A stretch of DNA of 64,000 nt from Verrucomicrobiaceae bacterium (GTDB taxonomy: Bacteria > Verrucomicrobiota > Verrucomicrobiia > Verrucomicrobiales > Verrucomicrobiaceae), in NCBI GenBank assembly GCA_027484445.1, contig JAIXSY010000037.1:62001-126000 (forward strand). Direction: 5' to 3'. The translations under genes and the position numbers were made by a program. Below are positions 48,203-56,356 of the stretch, piece by piece; within the stretch, counting starts at the first letter, position 1; each line of letters begins with the position of its first letter. Under the pieces are notes generated by a model, which saw nothing but the letters and a program-made list of their open reading frames with translations, was not told the origin of the DNA and ran no database searches.

Positions 48203-49960
48203 ATGATCCGAATTCTCGCCTTTTTGATGCTCAACGTCGTGGTGAGTGCTCAAACGGCCGATGAGGCCCTGCGCGATTTTTACCAAGAGTATCTCGAAAC
48301 CTCGCTGCCGCTGAGTCCCACCGGCGCGACACGGCTTGGCGATCACCGCTTTGATGCGCAGCTCGATGATGTGTCGCCCGCAGGTCTCGCAAAGCGCCTC
48401 GCGCTGGCGAAACGCACGCTGGAAGATCTGCCGAAGCGTGTGGCTTATGAAAAGCTCACGCGCGATGGTCAGGTGGACTACGAGATGTTGCGCGATGGCT
48501 TGAAGCTCGAAATCTGGACCGAGGAGCATGAGAAGCCCTGGCAGCGTGATCCGCGTGGTTACACCAGCATCGCCACCGATGGCGCGTATGCGCTGCTCAC
48601 GCAGTCCACGCTGCCGAAGGAGCAAAACATCGCGAATGTGATCGCCCGCGTGAAGCAGGTGCCGGCGATGATCGCACAGGCGCGGGTTTCGCTGAAAAAT
48701 CCGACGCAGGTGCACACCACCACCGCCATCACGCAGACACGCGGCGCGGTGATGTTTTATGAGCGCGACCTGCTCGACCTCGCGGGCGACACGCCCCGCA
48801 AGGTGGAGCTGCAAACCGCCTGCAAGGCCGCTGCGGAGGCCATGCGCTTGCATTTGAACTACCTGCAACGCGAGCTGCTGCCCACCGCCGCCGATGACTG
48901 GCGTGCGGGCAAGGAACGCTTCGCGCAAAAGCTCGATCAGGTGCTCCAGGCAGGCATGAATGCCGATGAAGTGCTCGCCCGCGCCGAAGCAGCGTTTGCT
49001 CAAACGAAGCGCGACATGCTGCTCGTCTCGCGACAGCTTTGGTCGAAGGCTTTTCCCGGTGAAACCGTGCCGCCCGATGATGAAGACGGCCGCCGCGAGA
49101 CCATCGAGCGCGTCATCGACTGGGTGGGCAAGGATCACGGCTCACCCGACGGCCTCGTGAAGGACGCCAAGGCCACCGTGGCGGAGATCAGCGACTTCAT
49201 CACGAAGAACGACATCCTCCAGATGCCAAAGCCTGACAATTGCAATATCCTCGAGATGCCGGAGTTTCAGCGTGGCAACAGCATGGCTTTCCTCAATGCC
49301 GCGCCGGTGCTCGATCCGAAGGCGGACACCATTTACGCCATCAGCCCGCCGCCTGCCGACTGGCCGGTGGAGCGCGTGAAGAGCTTCCTCAGCGAATACA
49401 ACCAGCGCATGCTCAAGATTCTCACCATCCACGAGGCCTATCCCGGGCACTACGTGCAGCTCGTGTATGCGAACCGCAATCCCTCGATGATCCGCCGCGT
49501 GCAGGGCTCCGGCGTGTATATCGAAGGCTGGGCCGTTTACACCGAGCAGATGCTGCTCGACCAAGGCTACGGCGATGGCGACCTTGCGCTGCGCCTCATG
49601 CAGCTCAAATTTTTCCTCCGCGCCATCGCGAACACGATTCTCGATCACAAGATGCACTGCACCGGCATGACCGACGATGAAGCGCTGAACTTCCTCACCC
49701 AAGAAGCCTTCCAAGCCGAAGGCGAAGCCCGTCCGAAGATCACGCGTGCCAAACTCAGCTTCACCCAGCTCTCCACCTACTTCGCCGGCCGCGAAGCCCA
49801 CATGCAAACACGCCGCGAGATCCAGCGTGAGCTCGGCAAAGCCTTCAATCTCGGCCGCTACCACGAAGCCGTGCTCTCCACCGGCTCGATTCCGGTGAGG
49901 CATTTGAAGGAGCTGGTGATGGCGAAGTTGAATGTGGTGCAGCCGTCCCGGCTGCGGTAA
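48203..49960 (+). CDS. DUF885 family metallopeptidase-like protein
   Basis: 585-residue exported protein of the DUF885 family, thought to be zinc peptidases. The ATG at 48203 begins a signal peptide (MIRILAFLMLNVVVSAQ). A zinc-site-like HEAYPGH motif lies near residue 410, followed by EGWAVYTEQMLLDQG, as in family members. Codon use is visibly more GC-rich than in the Tricorn-like gene just before it. The last nine residues (VVQPSRLR preceded by Asn) and the stop are encoded by a REP element (49932-49960), so the natural C-terminus has probably been replaced. Confidence 0.87.
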   Translation: MIRILAFLMLNVVVSAQTADEALRDFYQEYLETSLPLSPTGATRLGDHRFDAQLDDVSPAGLAKRLALAKRTLEDLPKRVAYEKLTRDGQVDYEMLRDGLKLEIWTEEHEKPWQRDPRGYTSIATDGAYALLTQSTLPKEQNIANVIARVKQVPAMIAQARVSLKNPTQVHTTTAITQTRGAVMFYERDLLDLAGDTPRKVELQTACKAAAEAMRLHLNYLQRELLPTAADDWRAGKERFAQKLDQVLQAGMNADEVLARAEAAFAQTKRDMLLVSRQLWSKAFPGETVPPDDEDGRRETIERVIDWVGKDHGSPDGLVKDAKATVAEISDFITKNDILQMPKPDNCNILEMPEFQRGNSMAFLNAAPVLDPKADTIYAISPPPADWPVERVKSFLSEYNQRMLKILTIHEAYPGHYVQLVYANRNPSMIRRVQGSGVYIEGWAVYTEQMLLDQGYGDGDLALRLMQLKFFLRAIANTILDHKMHCTGMTDDEALNFLTQEAFQAEGEARPKITRAKLSFTQLSTYFAGREAHMQTRREIQRELGKAFNLGRYHEAVLSTGSIPVRHLKELVMAKLNVVQPSRLR

Positions 49961-50013
49961 TGTGGTTGAGTCCTCCGGACTCATTCAGAGCAGTCCAGAG
50001 GACTGCACCACAC
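49932..50013. repeat. REP cluster 1, left of the RAYT gene
   Basis: Three REP units. The first (49932-49955) has a GCAGCCG/CGGCTGC hairpin. The second and third (49961-50013) face each other, with TGTGGTTGAGTCC at the left and GGACTGCACCACAC at the right, each with a short GAGTCC/GGACTC- or CAGTCC/GGACTG-type hairpin. It overlaps the end of the DUF885 gene and lies just before the RAYT start. Confidence 0.9.
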
Positions 50014-50022
50014 TCCAGCGCC

Positions 50023-50661
50023 ATGTCATTTCGTGAGCACTTCAAACCATACCAGCCCGATGCTGAGACCGAGAAGTCCCGGGCCTTTCTTCCTCACTGG
50101 GAGCAACCAGGCTGCACCTATTTTGTGACTTGGCGCATGGCGGACAGCATTCCGATGGACAAGCTGCGTGCGCTTCAAAACGAGCGTGCGGAGTGGCTGG
50201 CCCAGCACTCGAAACCTTGGGATGACTCGATGTGGAAGGAGTTCGGCCAGCGATTCGAAGGCCGCGTTCAGGAATGGCTCGATTTGGGCGAGGGCAGTCG
50301 TTTTTTAGGGAATACCGAAGCGAGGCAGATCGTGGTGGATGCCCTGCATTTCTTCGACGGCCAGCGCTACCACCTCGGGGACTACGTGGTGATGCCCAAT
50401 CACGTTCATGTGCTCTTCATACCTCTGCCGGACTTCGAATTAAAGAAGCTGCTGCACTCGTGGAAGAGCTTCACGAGCAAGGAAATCCTAAAACGCTGGC
50501 CCGAGGCTCCGAATCCCTTTTGGCTCATGGAGTCCTTTGATCACATCGTCCGCAGCGAGGCTCAGTTGAAGCTATTTCAGGACTACATCCGCGAGAATCC
50601 AGCCAAGGCGCATCTGAATCCCGGATCGTGGACGCATTGGAAGCCTCAAGAGTGTGGTTGA
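50023..50661 (+). CDS. REP-associated tyrosine transposase (RAYT, Y1/HUH)
   Basis: 212-residue HUH-type single-strand DNA transposase of the IS200-like Y1 family, in the domesticated RAYT branch. The metal-binding pair is in MPNHVHVLF (His127 and His129). The likely catalytic Tyr188 is in QDYIRENPAKA, followed by the usual Asn-Pro. The ATG at 50023 is chosen; an upstream in-frame extension is only translated REP sequence. REP clusters lie directly on both sides, and the stop TGA is itself part of the right REP (GTGTGGTTGA). RAYTs are known to bind and cut REP hairpins, so this is probably the driver of the REP family in this region. Confidence 0.92.
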   Translation: MSFREHFKPYQPDAETEKSRAFLPHWEQPGCTYFVTWRMADSIPMDKLRALQNERAEWLAQHSKPWDDSMWKEFGQRFEGRVQEWLDLGEGSRFLGNTEARQIVVDALHFFDGQRYHLGDYVVMPNHVHVLFIPLPDFELKKLLHSWKSFTSKEILKRWPEAPNPFWLMESFDHIVRSEAQLKLFQDYIRENPAKAHLNPGSWTHWKPQECG

Positions 50662-50733
50662 GTCCTCTGGCCTCAGAATGTGTTGCAGCCGTCCCGGCTG
50701 CTTCAGATGAGTCCAGAGGACTCAACCACACTC
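50651..50733. repeat. REP cluster 2, right of the RAYT gene
   Basis: Three units: GTGTGGTTGAGTCCTCTGG (left), a central GCAGCCG-TCC-CGGCTGC hairpin (50685-50701) and an inverted GGACTCAACCACAC end. It supplies the RAYT stop codon and ends beside the VapC stop at 50734. Confidence 0.9.
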
Positions 50734-51168
50734 TTACCCAATCACCTTTACATCCAACCCGGCAAACTGGGTAAAGGCTTTGTCCGTGGTCACAAGCTGC
50801 GCACCGGCGGTGATGGCGAAGGCGGCTAGATAGGCGTCCATCCAAAGTTTTGGGGACGAGGTGCGGCGGGCGGCGAACTTGCTCCAGACCTTTTCCAATC
50901 CGGGCAGCTCGGCTTGAAAGAGGATGCGGTCGTCGGCGATGAAGGCTTCGTAGCTGGACCAGGCTTCTTTGTTGCTGAGAGGCTGGATGCCATAGGGCGA
51001 CATGACGCCCGTCGTGGTGAGCAGCCTGACGAAGGACTGCTGGGTGGAGCGGCAGAAGATGATGCTGTCCGGTTTGTTTTCTGCTTCCAGCCACTTCAGC
51101 GCCGCCGCATGGTGCGTGTGCTTGGAGAGCGAAAGGGCCAGCCAGACGTTGGTGTCAGGAAGCTTCAT
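50734..51168 (-). CDS. vapC: VapC-type PIN-domain toxin
   Basis: PIN-domain ribonuclease toxin, 144 residues from the ATG at 51168. The N-terminal acidic motif is LPDTNVWLAL. The CRSTQQSFVRLL segment is typical of the COG1848-like VapC branch, and later acidic residues are in WMDAYLAA and TTDKAF. The gene overlaps the antitoxin gene upstream by 14 bases, the standard toxin-antitoxin layout. Probably cleaves RNA and is held inactive by the adjacent antitoxin. Confidence 0.88.
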   Translation of the reverse strand: MKLPDTNVWLALSLSKHTHHAAALKWLEAENKPDSIIFCRSTQQSFVRLLTTTGVMSPYGIQPLSNKEAWSSYEAFIADDRILFQAELPGLEKVWSKFAARRTSSPKLWMDAYLAAFAITAGAQLVTTDKAFTQFAGLDVKVIG

Positions 51169-51424
51169 GATGCCATTGGGTTTCTTGGTCCGACAAGGCA
51201 TCGGCCACCTGCTGAGGAGTCAGTTCGGCCGACTTGCGGCATTGAATGAGTGGCAGCTTCACACGGCTGGGACGGTTTGCGGCACGTTGCTTGCCTGCAT
51301 TTAAGCCCTTTCGCAGAAGATCCGCCATGAGGTCCTTCAACTTCATCCCTTCGTGCACGGAATGAAGCTTCACCTCACGGATGAGGTCGGCGGGAAGATC
51401 GAGTGTTGTTTTCATGCGAGCCAT
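51155..51424 (-). CDS. vapB: VapB-type ribbon-helix-helix antitoxin
   Basis: Small antitoxin, 89 residues from ATG 51424 (or 86 from ATG 51415). It starts with a ribbon-helix-helix pattern, MKTTLDLPADLIREVKLHS, followed by MKLKDLMADLLRKGL, which would form the DNA-binding dimer. The Glu/Gln/His-rich C-terminus would contact the toxin. The longer frame to 51550 runs through a REP element and is rejected. It likely represses its own promoter, which would fall in or next to the REP at 51460-51540. Confidence 0.85.
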   Translation of the reverse strand: MARMKTTLDLPADLIREVKLHSVHEGMKLKDLMADLLRKGLNAGKQRAANRPSRVKLPLIQCRKSAELTPQQVADALSDQETQWHHEAS

Positions 51425-51459
51425 TTTGCTGGTTTGCTGGTTTGCTGTCAAGCTGGGTA

Positions 51460-51540
51460 ATGGGGTTGAGTGCTCCGGGATCAGAATGGGGTGCAGCCGT
51501 CCCGGGTGCTTCAGATCAGTCCAGAGGACTCGGCCACATT
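51460..51540. repeat. REP cluster 3, degenerate
   Basis: Same three-part order as cluster 2 but eroded: GGGGTTGAGTGCTCCGGGA, a central GCAGCCGTCCCGGGTGC and a right end GGACTCGGCCACAT. It lies in the promoter region of vapBC rather than behind a gene. Confidence 0.82.
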
Positions 51541-51601
51541 TTTTCGGCAAACGTGGAGTCAGCCACCGCAGGAGTGGGATTTCACGAAACCCTGAAGGAT
51601 G

Positions 51602-51628
51602 AAAGCGGTCTTTGCAAACGACCGCTTT
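51602..51628. promoter_or_regulatory. Inverted repeat upstream of the DUF4143 ATPase
   Basis: Perfect 9-bp arms AAAGCGGTC and GACCGCTTT around TTTGCAAAC, ending 18 bases before the ATG at 51647. The trailing TTTTC could also make it a terminator for upstream transcription. Confidence 0.45.
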
Positions 51629-51646
51629 TCAGTGTAAGTGGTCGCC

Positions 51647-52972
51647 ATGAACGACCAGATCAGAAACGCAATCCGCGAAAAGCTAGGCGATGCCGTGTCA
51701 CGCCCCTTTCCTGCCTTCACGCCGAGGGAGGCAGATACCGCGGCTCTTCCGGGGAAGGCGCGGGCCGTGATCGGGATGCGCCGAGCGGGCAAAACGACCT
51801 TTCTCCAGCAGTGTCTCGCCGCACGTCACCATGCGGGCGTGCCGCGTGAACGCCTGGTGTATTTTAACTTTGAGGACGAGCGGCTCGATGGCTTGCAGGC
51901 GGCGGATCTCGGCGTGCTGTTGGATGAGTTTTACCGCTCATTTCCAGCCCTGCGGCAGAAGGAATGCGTGACTTGGTGCCTGGACGAAATCCAGATCCTG
52001 CCCGGTTGGGAAAAGTTTGCCCGCCGCATGATGGACAGTGAAAACGTCGAGGTATTCCTCAGCGGCTCATCGGCCCGCATGCTGAGCCGCGAAGTGGCGA
52101 CCACGATGCGCGGACGGGCGCTGGAGACGGTGATCACGCCGTTCAGTTTCCGGGAGTTTGCCCGCTCGCGCGGTTTGGCGGTGCCGGAGGCGGAGCGGTT
52201 GCTCAGTCCGGCGCAGCAGTCCGGCTGGCTGGCCTGTTTTGACCAGTATCACGAGTGCGGAGGCTTCCCTGAAGCCGGTCAGGACAGCATGAAGCCGCAC
52301 CGTGTCGCCCTCTTGCAGGGCTACGTGGACACCGTGATTTTTCGCGATGTGGCGGAGCGGCATGGCATCGCCAATTTGCCGGCCTTGCGTGCCTTTGTGC
52401 GGCAACTGCTGAGGCAGCCGGCGGGCCTGCTCAGCATTACCAAAATCCATGCGGACTTCCGTTCCCGAGGCATCAGCATCTCCAAGGAGACGCTGCTCTC
52501 GCTGCTCTCTCATTTGGAGGATGCTTTCCTCGTTTTCACCGTGCCAATCGCCAGCCGCTCGGAACGCCGCCAGCAGGTGAACCCGCGAAAGCTGTATGTG
52601 GCAGATCATAGTCTCTCCGCTGCTTTCAATCCCGCCACCGGCGCGGACCGCGGCCACCATCTGGAAAACCTCGTCGCCTGTGAACTGACGCGGCAGGGCA
52701 GAACGCTGGCCTATGTCAAAACCGCGCAGGGTCACGAGGTGGACTTTCTCGCCACCGCGCAGGACGGCGGCACGCAGCTCATCCAAGTGGCCGCAGACAT
52801 CGGCAAAGCGGACACCTTGGAGCGTGAAATCCGCGCCTTGCTCGGTGCTGCTGTGGAGTTCCCTCAGGCCCAAAAAATCCTCATTTCTGATAGCCAGCCT
52901 CCACGTGGTGCCGTCATTCCTGATGATGTGAAACTACTGCCCGCCTGGCGCTGGCTGCTGCATCCCGTGTGA
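51647..52972 (+). CDS. AAA_14/DUF4143 ATP-binding protein
   Basis: 441-residue ATPase of the common AAA_14-DUF4143 group. Walker A is GMRRAGKTT (about 44-52), Walker B CLDEIQ (about 108-113), and the sensor region FLSGSSARMLSRE is typical. The C-terminal DUF4143 part includes RKLYVADHSLSAAF and a nuclease-like core, GHHLENLVACEL followed by GHEVDFL (Asp-Glu-x-Lys-like arrangement not fully clear). Family members are widespread accessory genes in mobile regions, with unproven function. It is preceded by a 27-base inverted repeat and followed by gene debris. Confidence 0.87.
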   Translation: MNDQIRNAIREKLGDAVSRPFPAFTPREADTAALPGKARAVIGMRRAGKTTFLQQCLAARHHAGVPRERLVYFNFEDERLDGLQAADLGVLLDEFYRSFPALRQKECVTWCLDEIQILPGWEKFARRMMDSENVEVFLSGSSARMLSREVATTMRGRALETVITPFSFREFARSRGLAVPEAERLLSPAQQSGWLACFDQYHECGGFPEAGQDSMKPHRVALLQGYVDTVIFRDVAERHGIANLPALRAFVRQLLRQPAGLLSITKIHADFRSRGISISKETLLSLLSHLEDAFLVFTVPIASRSERRQQVNPRKLYVADHSLSAAFNPATGADRGHHLENLVACELTRQGRTLAYVKTAQGHEVDFLATAQDGGTQLIQVAADIGKADTLEREIRALLGAAVEFPQAQKILISDSQPPRGAVIPDDVKLLPAWRWLLHPV

Positions 52973-52986
52973 GAATGCCGCAATAG

Positions 52987-53109
52987 CTGAGAAAAGGCGA
53001 CACCATCTGGAAAGCCTACGACACACCCACCCTTCGCGTGGAGATCCGCGACACCGAAACAGACGACGTGGTCTATGCCGAGACCATCTCGCCAGCGGAT
53101 GCACGGTGA
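52987..53109 (+). pseudogene. C-terminal gene remnant of unknown family
   Basis: A 40-codon open stretch after a stop at 52984 reads KGDTIWKAYDTPTLRVEI and continues to a TGA at 53107. It has normal coding texture but no start codon or ribosome site and looks like the tail of a lost gene. The family is not recognised. Confidence 0.4.
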
Positions 53110-53161
53110 AGGAGAAGAAAAAGAAGTGACAGTGATTCGGTGGGGAGTCAGGATGCCCGTC

Positions 53162-54355
53162 ATGGCCGAAACCAATTTCAACTTGTTCGCCCTGTCATCG
53201 AATCCGCTGCTGGTTCGTGAAATCATCGCCAAACACTACCCAGCGGCCGTGTTTGATACGCCGTCGGGTGATTGGTCGGGAGCGGAGTATGAATCCAAGG
53301 GACTGCTGCGGCGAAAACCAGTGGTCTCCTTCAATCATGACCGCGAATACTATTCTGAGCCCGGCTGGTCGAGGCAGTTGGCGGGAATGGCAGGTTACTT
53401 TTCCCAATGAGAACCAAGCGCCCATCAACGCATAGTGGTCGAACAAGTAATACCCCGGTTTGTGTTCTCAGTGGCTTGTATTTACCACACCGAACCGCAA
53501 CGACAGGATTTCGAGTTTTTGGGGGAGCTTTGCCAGCAGTTGGACGGATTCATTTTCAACGGCTCCAGTCTCCTTGATGCCGCAGGTCACTGTGTTCTAC
53601 GGGTCGATGGCTATTCTGATCCTGATGCTTCCTTCCCTGCGAGTCTATACACGCCTCCACCTCAAGAACCGGTCAGTTCAGAACAGGCACGAGGCCGAAG
53701 TCTAGCCCTTGGCGCAGTTGTCATGCGGGGTATTCTGGAACGCGATCTCGATGGCTTGGATGACCCGGCGGAGCTCCATCAGCGGCTCATGTCATGGATC
53801 AATGAACGTGGCGTAGCTTCCCATTTGGAAGAGCCAGAGATGGAGTTGGTTTCGGCGCCACCCGGCTCTTTGGATTCGCAGCAAACTATCGACTGTATGT
53901 GGCAGGTTGAGGGACTGGAGGTTCTGCTCTGGGCGCTCCAAATGAAGGATCTGCCTTCTTGTGACGAACTTTCGGATGTGGACACACCCCTGAATCTGCT
54001 CGGCATCTGGAAGCCATCTACCGATTCACCCGTTGCGAACGCTGAGCTACGTCCAATCGACGAACTCGAAACTCAGCAGGCAGTTCAATTGACGATCCAC
54101 TGGCGGCTTCGTGAGCATGGGCTACGCCCCAAGCACATGAACCTTCCCGTATTTGTCGAGCAGGCGAAGTTTGGTCCTCTTTCACTTCAAGGCGTGCCTT
54201 TGATTGATGACGATCTGGCGATACGAGGAGTTCCTCTCAATCAAGCGGCACCTGAACTCAGAGGTCTGTCCTCAAGCATAGCAAGTGAGCGGCATCGTGC
54301 TGCAAACTGGCTGATGTGGGGCGGCTCCTGGTGTGAGACGGACACTTCCACGTAG
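53162..54355 (+). pseudogene. DUF4272 gene broken by two small deletions
   Basis: The two flanking parts read as one DUF4272-type protein. The first (53162-53407) ends in RQLAGMAGYFSQ; the second (from about 53435) starts VEQVIPRFVFSVACIY and holds the DUF4272 motif WQVEGLEVLLWAL and a late LRPIDELE segment. They share a frame but are separated by TGA at 53408 and TAG at 53433 in the shifted frame. The bases between them, read in the other frame, give FPNENQAPINA, the expected link. The simplest history is loss of one copy of an 8-base TTTCCCAA repeat plus one T near 53432, together 9 bases. The function of DUF4272 is unknown. A sequencing error is possible but would need two events. Confidence 0.7.
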
Positions 54356-54444
54356 TTTCTGTGTCCAGGGCACGACACCCCAGCACTCCAATGAACTTTT
54401 TTCGGCAAACTCCGCCCACTTCGGCAGTTCTCATTCACACCACC

Positions 54445-56262
54445 ATGCAACGCACCTTCCTCACGCTCATCGCCGCTGTTTCGGCATTCGTCATTGCTTC
54501 GCTACGCTCACTCCTTCGGAGCAGCACACGCTTCGCGGTGCTGGCTGTCTCGCTTTGCTCGGCTCAGCATTCGTCATTTGCGGCGCAGCCGCTGAACGTC
54601 CTCTTCATTGCTGTCGATGACCTGCGTCCTGACATCGGCTGCTATGGCGTGAAGCATGCGAAGACGCCGAACATCGACCGACTCGCGGCTCGTGGCATCG
54701 TTTTCGACAAAGCTTACTGCGCCCAAGCCGTGTGCAGTCCCTCACGCACGGCGATCCTGACCGGCCTGCGACCAGACACGACGAAGGTGTGGGACCTCGA
54801 CACGCACTTCCGCGATGCGCAGCCGGATTGCGTGACCTTGCCGCAGCACTTTCGCCAAAACGGCTACCACACTTCCGCGCTCGGCAAGATCGAGCATCAC
54901 GGCTTTGAAGACGGCCCGTCGTGGACGGAGCCGCGCTGGTTCCCGAGCGGCGAGATGGTGAAAGTGGACGAGCAGGACTGGACGAAGCACACGATCACCC
55001 GGTTTGAAGGCGTGCCGAGCGAGTTCGCCAAGCCGCTCGAAGACGTCGCGAAGCGCAAAGGTGGCAAAGCAGGCAAAAAAGGCCCCGCGTATGAGGTGAG
55101 CCCGAAAAGCGATGAGCAGCTCCCCGACGGCGCCGTGGCCGTGGAGGCCGTGAAACGACTCGCAGCACTCAAAGCAGCCGGGAAGCCGTTTTTCTTCGGT
55201 GTGGGCTTCGTGAAGCCGCATCTGCCTTTCGTCGCGCCGAAGAAATATTGGGACATGCACGATGCCGAGACGATCCCCGGCCCAGCCTTTGTCACCTACC
55301 CGGAAGGCACGCCGGATTTCGTCGGTCACACGAATGGCGAGCTGCATGCCTATCCCGGCACGCCGAAGGAAAATCCCATCCCCGACGCCTTCGCCAAAAC
55401 ACTACGCCACGGCTACAACGCCTGCATCAGCTACACCGACGCGCAGATCGGCAAGGTGCTCGACGCGCTCGACAAAGAAGGTCTCGCCGACAGAACCGTC
55501 ATCGTTTTGTGGGGTGATCACGGCTGGCAGCTCGGAGAGCACGGCCTGTGGCACAAGCACACGAACTTCGAAGTCGCTGCTCGTGCGCCATTGCTCATCG
55601 CTTTGCCAAAAAGCGCCACCGCTGGCAAACACTGCGCAGCGCCGGTCGAGTTCGTCGATGTGTATCCCACCCTCGCCGACGTGTGCGGCCTGAAAGTGCC
55701 GCAAGGCCTCGCAGGCATGAGTTTGAAGCCTTACCTCGAAAATCCCGACGCGCCGATGCAGAAGCCGGCCATCAGCGTGTATCCCAAATCATCGAAAGAC
55801 CACGGCGGCCAGCTCATGGGCTACAGCGTGCGCAGCGAGCGCTGGCGCGGCACCTTCTGGCGCAAGCGCAACGCCGCCGACATCGGCTTCATCGAGCTCT
55901 ACGACCATCAAAACGACCCGAACGAGACCGTGAACCTCGCCACCAAGCCCGAGCACGCCGAAGTGATTGCCTCATTGCAAAAACATCTCCCGCCTGTGGG
56001 CAGCGATTTCGCACCGAAGAAGAGCGGCAAGGTCGCCAAAGCCGTCGGCGGCAGCAAAAGCAAAGGCTACGACCCCAACGAACCCCGCGACAAACGCTAC
56101 GACCGCCTCTACCCCGGCAAACCCAAGCTCACCGAGTCCGACTACCTCGCCGGCCAAGGCGGCGACCAAGCCGAAGCCAAAGCCCGCTTCTTGAAGCTGG
56201 ATGCCGACAAGGACGGCTTCGTCTCGCGCGATGAGTTTATTGGCAGCGGCAAGAAGAAGTGA
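54445..56262 (+). CDS. Sulfatase (iduronate-2-sulfatase-like) with EF-hand tail
   Basis: Exported sulfatase of 605 residues. The alkaline-phosphatase fold begins at [18 protein letters not shown] with metal aspartates. The formylglycine site is CSPSR at Cys97, and the active-site Lys is in ALGKIEHHG. Late metal residues are in WGDHGW. The C-terminus carries an EF-hand-like loop DADKDGFVSRDEF. It needs a maturase to form formylglycine, not seen here. The N-terminal signal is odd: about 28 residues (ASLRSLLRSST onward) interrupt it, bounded in DNA by 11-base direct repeats at 54485 and 54568. A GTG at 54538 is an alternative start. Its paralog at 36561 is a pseudogene. The substrate is probably a sulfated polysaccharide. 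Confidence 0.9.
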   Translation: MQRTFLTLIAAVSAFVIASLRSLLRSSTRFAVLAVSLCSAQHSSFAAQPLNVLFIAVDDLRPDIGCYGVKHAKTPNIDRLAARGIVFDKAYCAQAVCSPSRTAILTGLRPDTTKVWDLDTHFRDAQPDCVTLPQHFRQNGYHTSALGKIEHHGFEDGPSWTEPRWFPSGEMVKVDEQDWTKHTITRFEGVPSEFAKPLEDVAKRKGGKAGKKGPAYEVSPKSDEQLPDGAVAVEAVKRLAALKAAGKPFFFGVGFVKPHLPFVAPKKYWDMHDAETIPGPAFVTYPEGTPDFVGHTNGELHAYPGTPKENPIPDAFAKTLRHGYNACISYTDAQIGKVLDALDKEGLADRTVIVLWGDHGWQLGEHGLWHKHTNFEVAARAPLLIALPKSATAGKHCAAPVEFVDVYPTLADVCGLKVPQGLAGMSLKPYLENPDAPMQKPAISVYPKSSKDHGGQLMGYSVRSERWRGTFWRKRNAADIGFIELYDHQNDPNETVNLATKPEHAEVIASLQKHLPPVGSDFAPKKSGKVAKAVGGSKSKGYDPNEPRDKRYDRLYPGKPKLTESDYLAGQGGDQAEAKARFLKLDADKDGFVSRDEFIGSGKKK

Positions 56263-56264
56263 TG

Positions 56265-56321
56265 AGTGTGGTGCAGTCGTCCCGACTGCTTCTGGTGAGT
56301 CCAGAGGACTCAACCACACTG
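56265..56321. repeat. REP cluster 4
   Basis: Two facing units: GTGTGGTGCAGTCG-TCC-CGACTGC on the left and GGACTCAACCACAC on the right with a GAGTCC/GGACTC hairpin. It starts 2 bases after the sulfatase stop and may also end its transcription. Confidence 0.9.
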
Positions 56322-56356
56322 AGAGATTCCGCGCTCGTCAACGTTCACGCGGCATC

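Noticed and set aside
51425..51550. Longer VapB starting at 51550
   Set aside because: The extension reads through REP cluster 3; the ribbon-helix-helix domain begins at 51424 or 51415.
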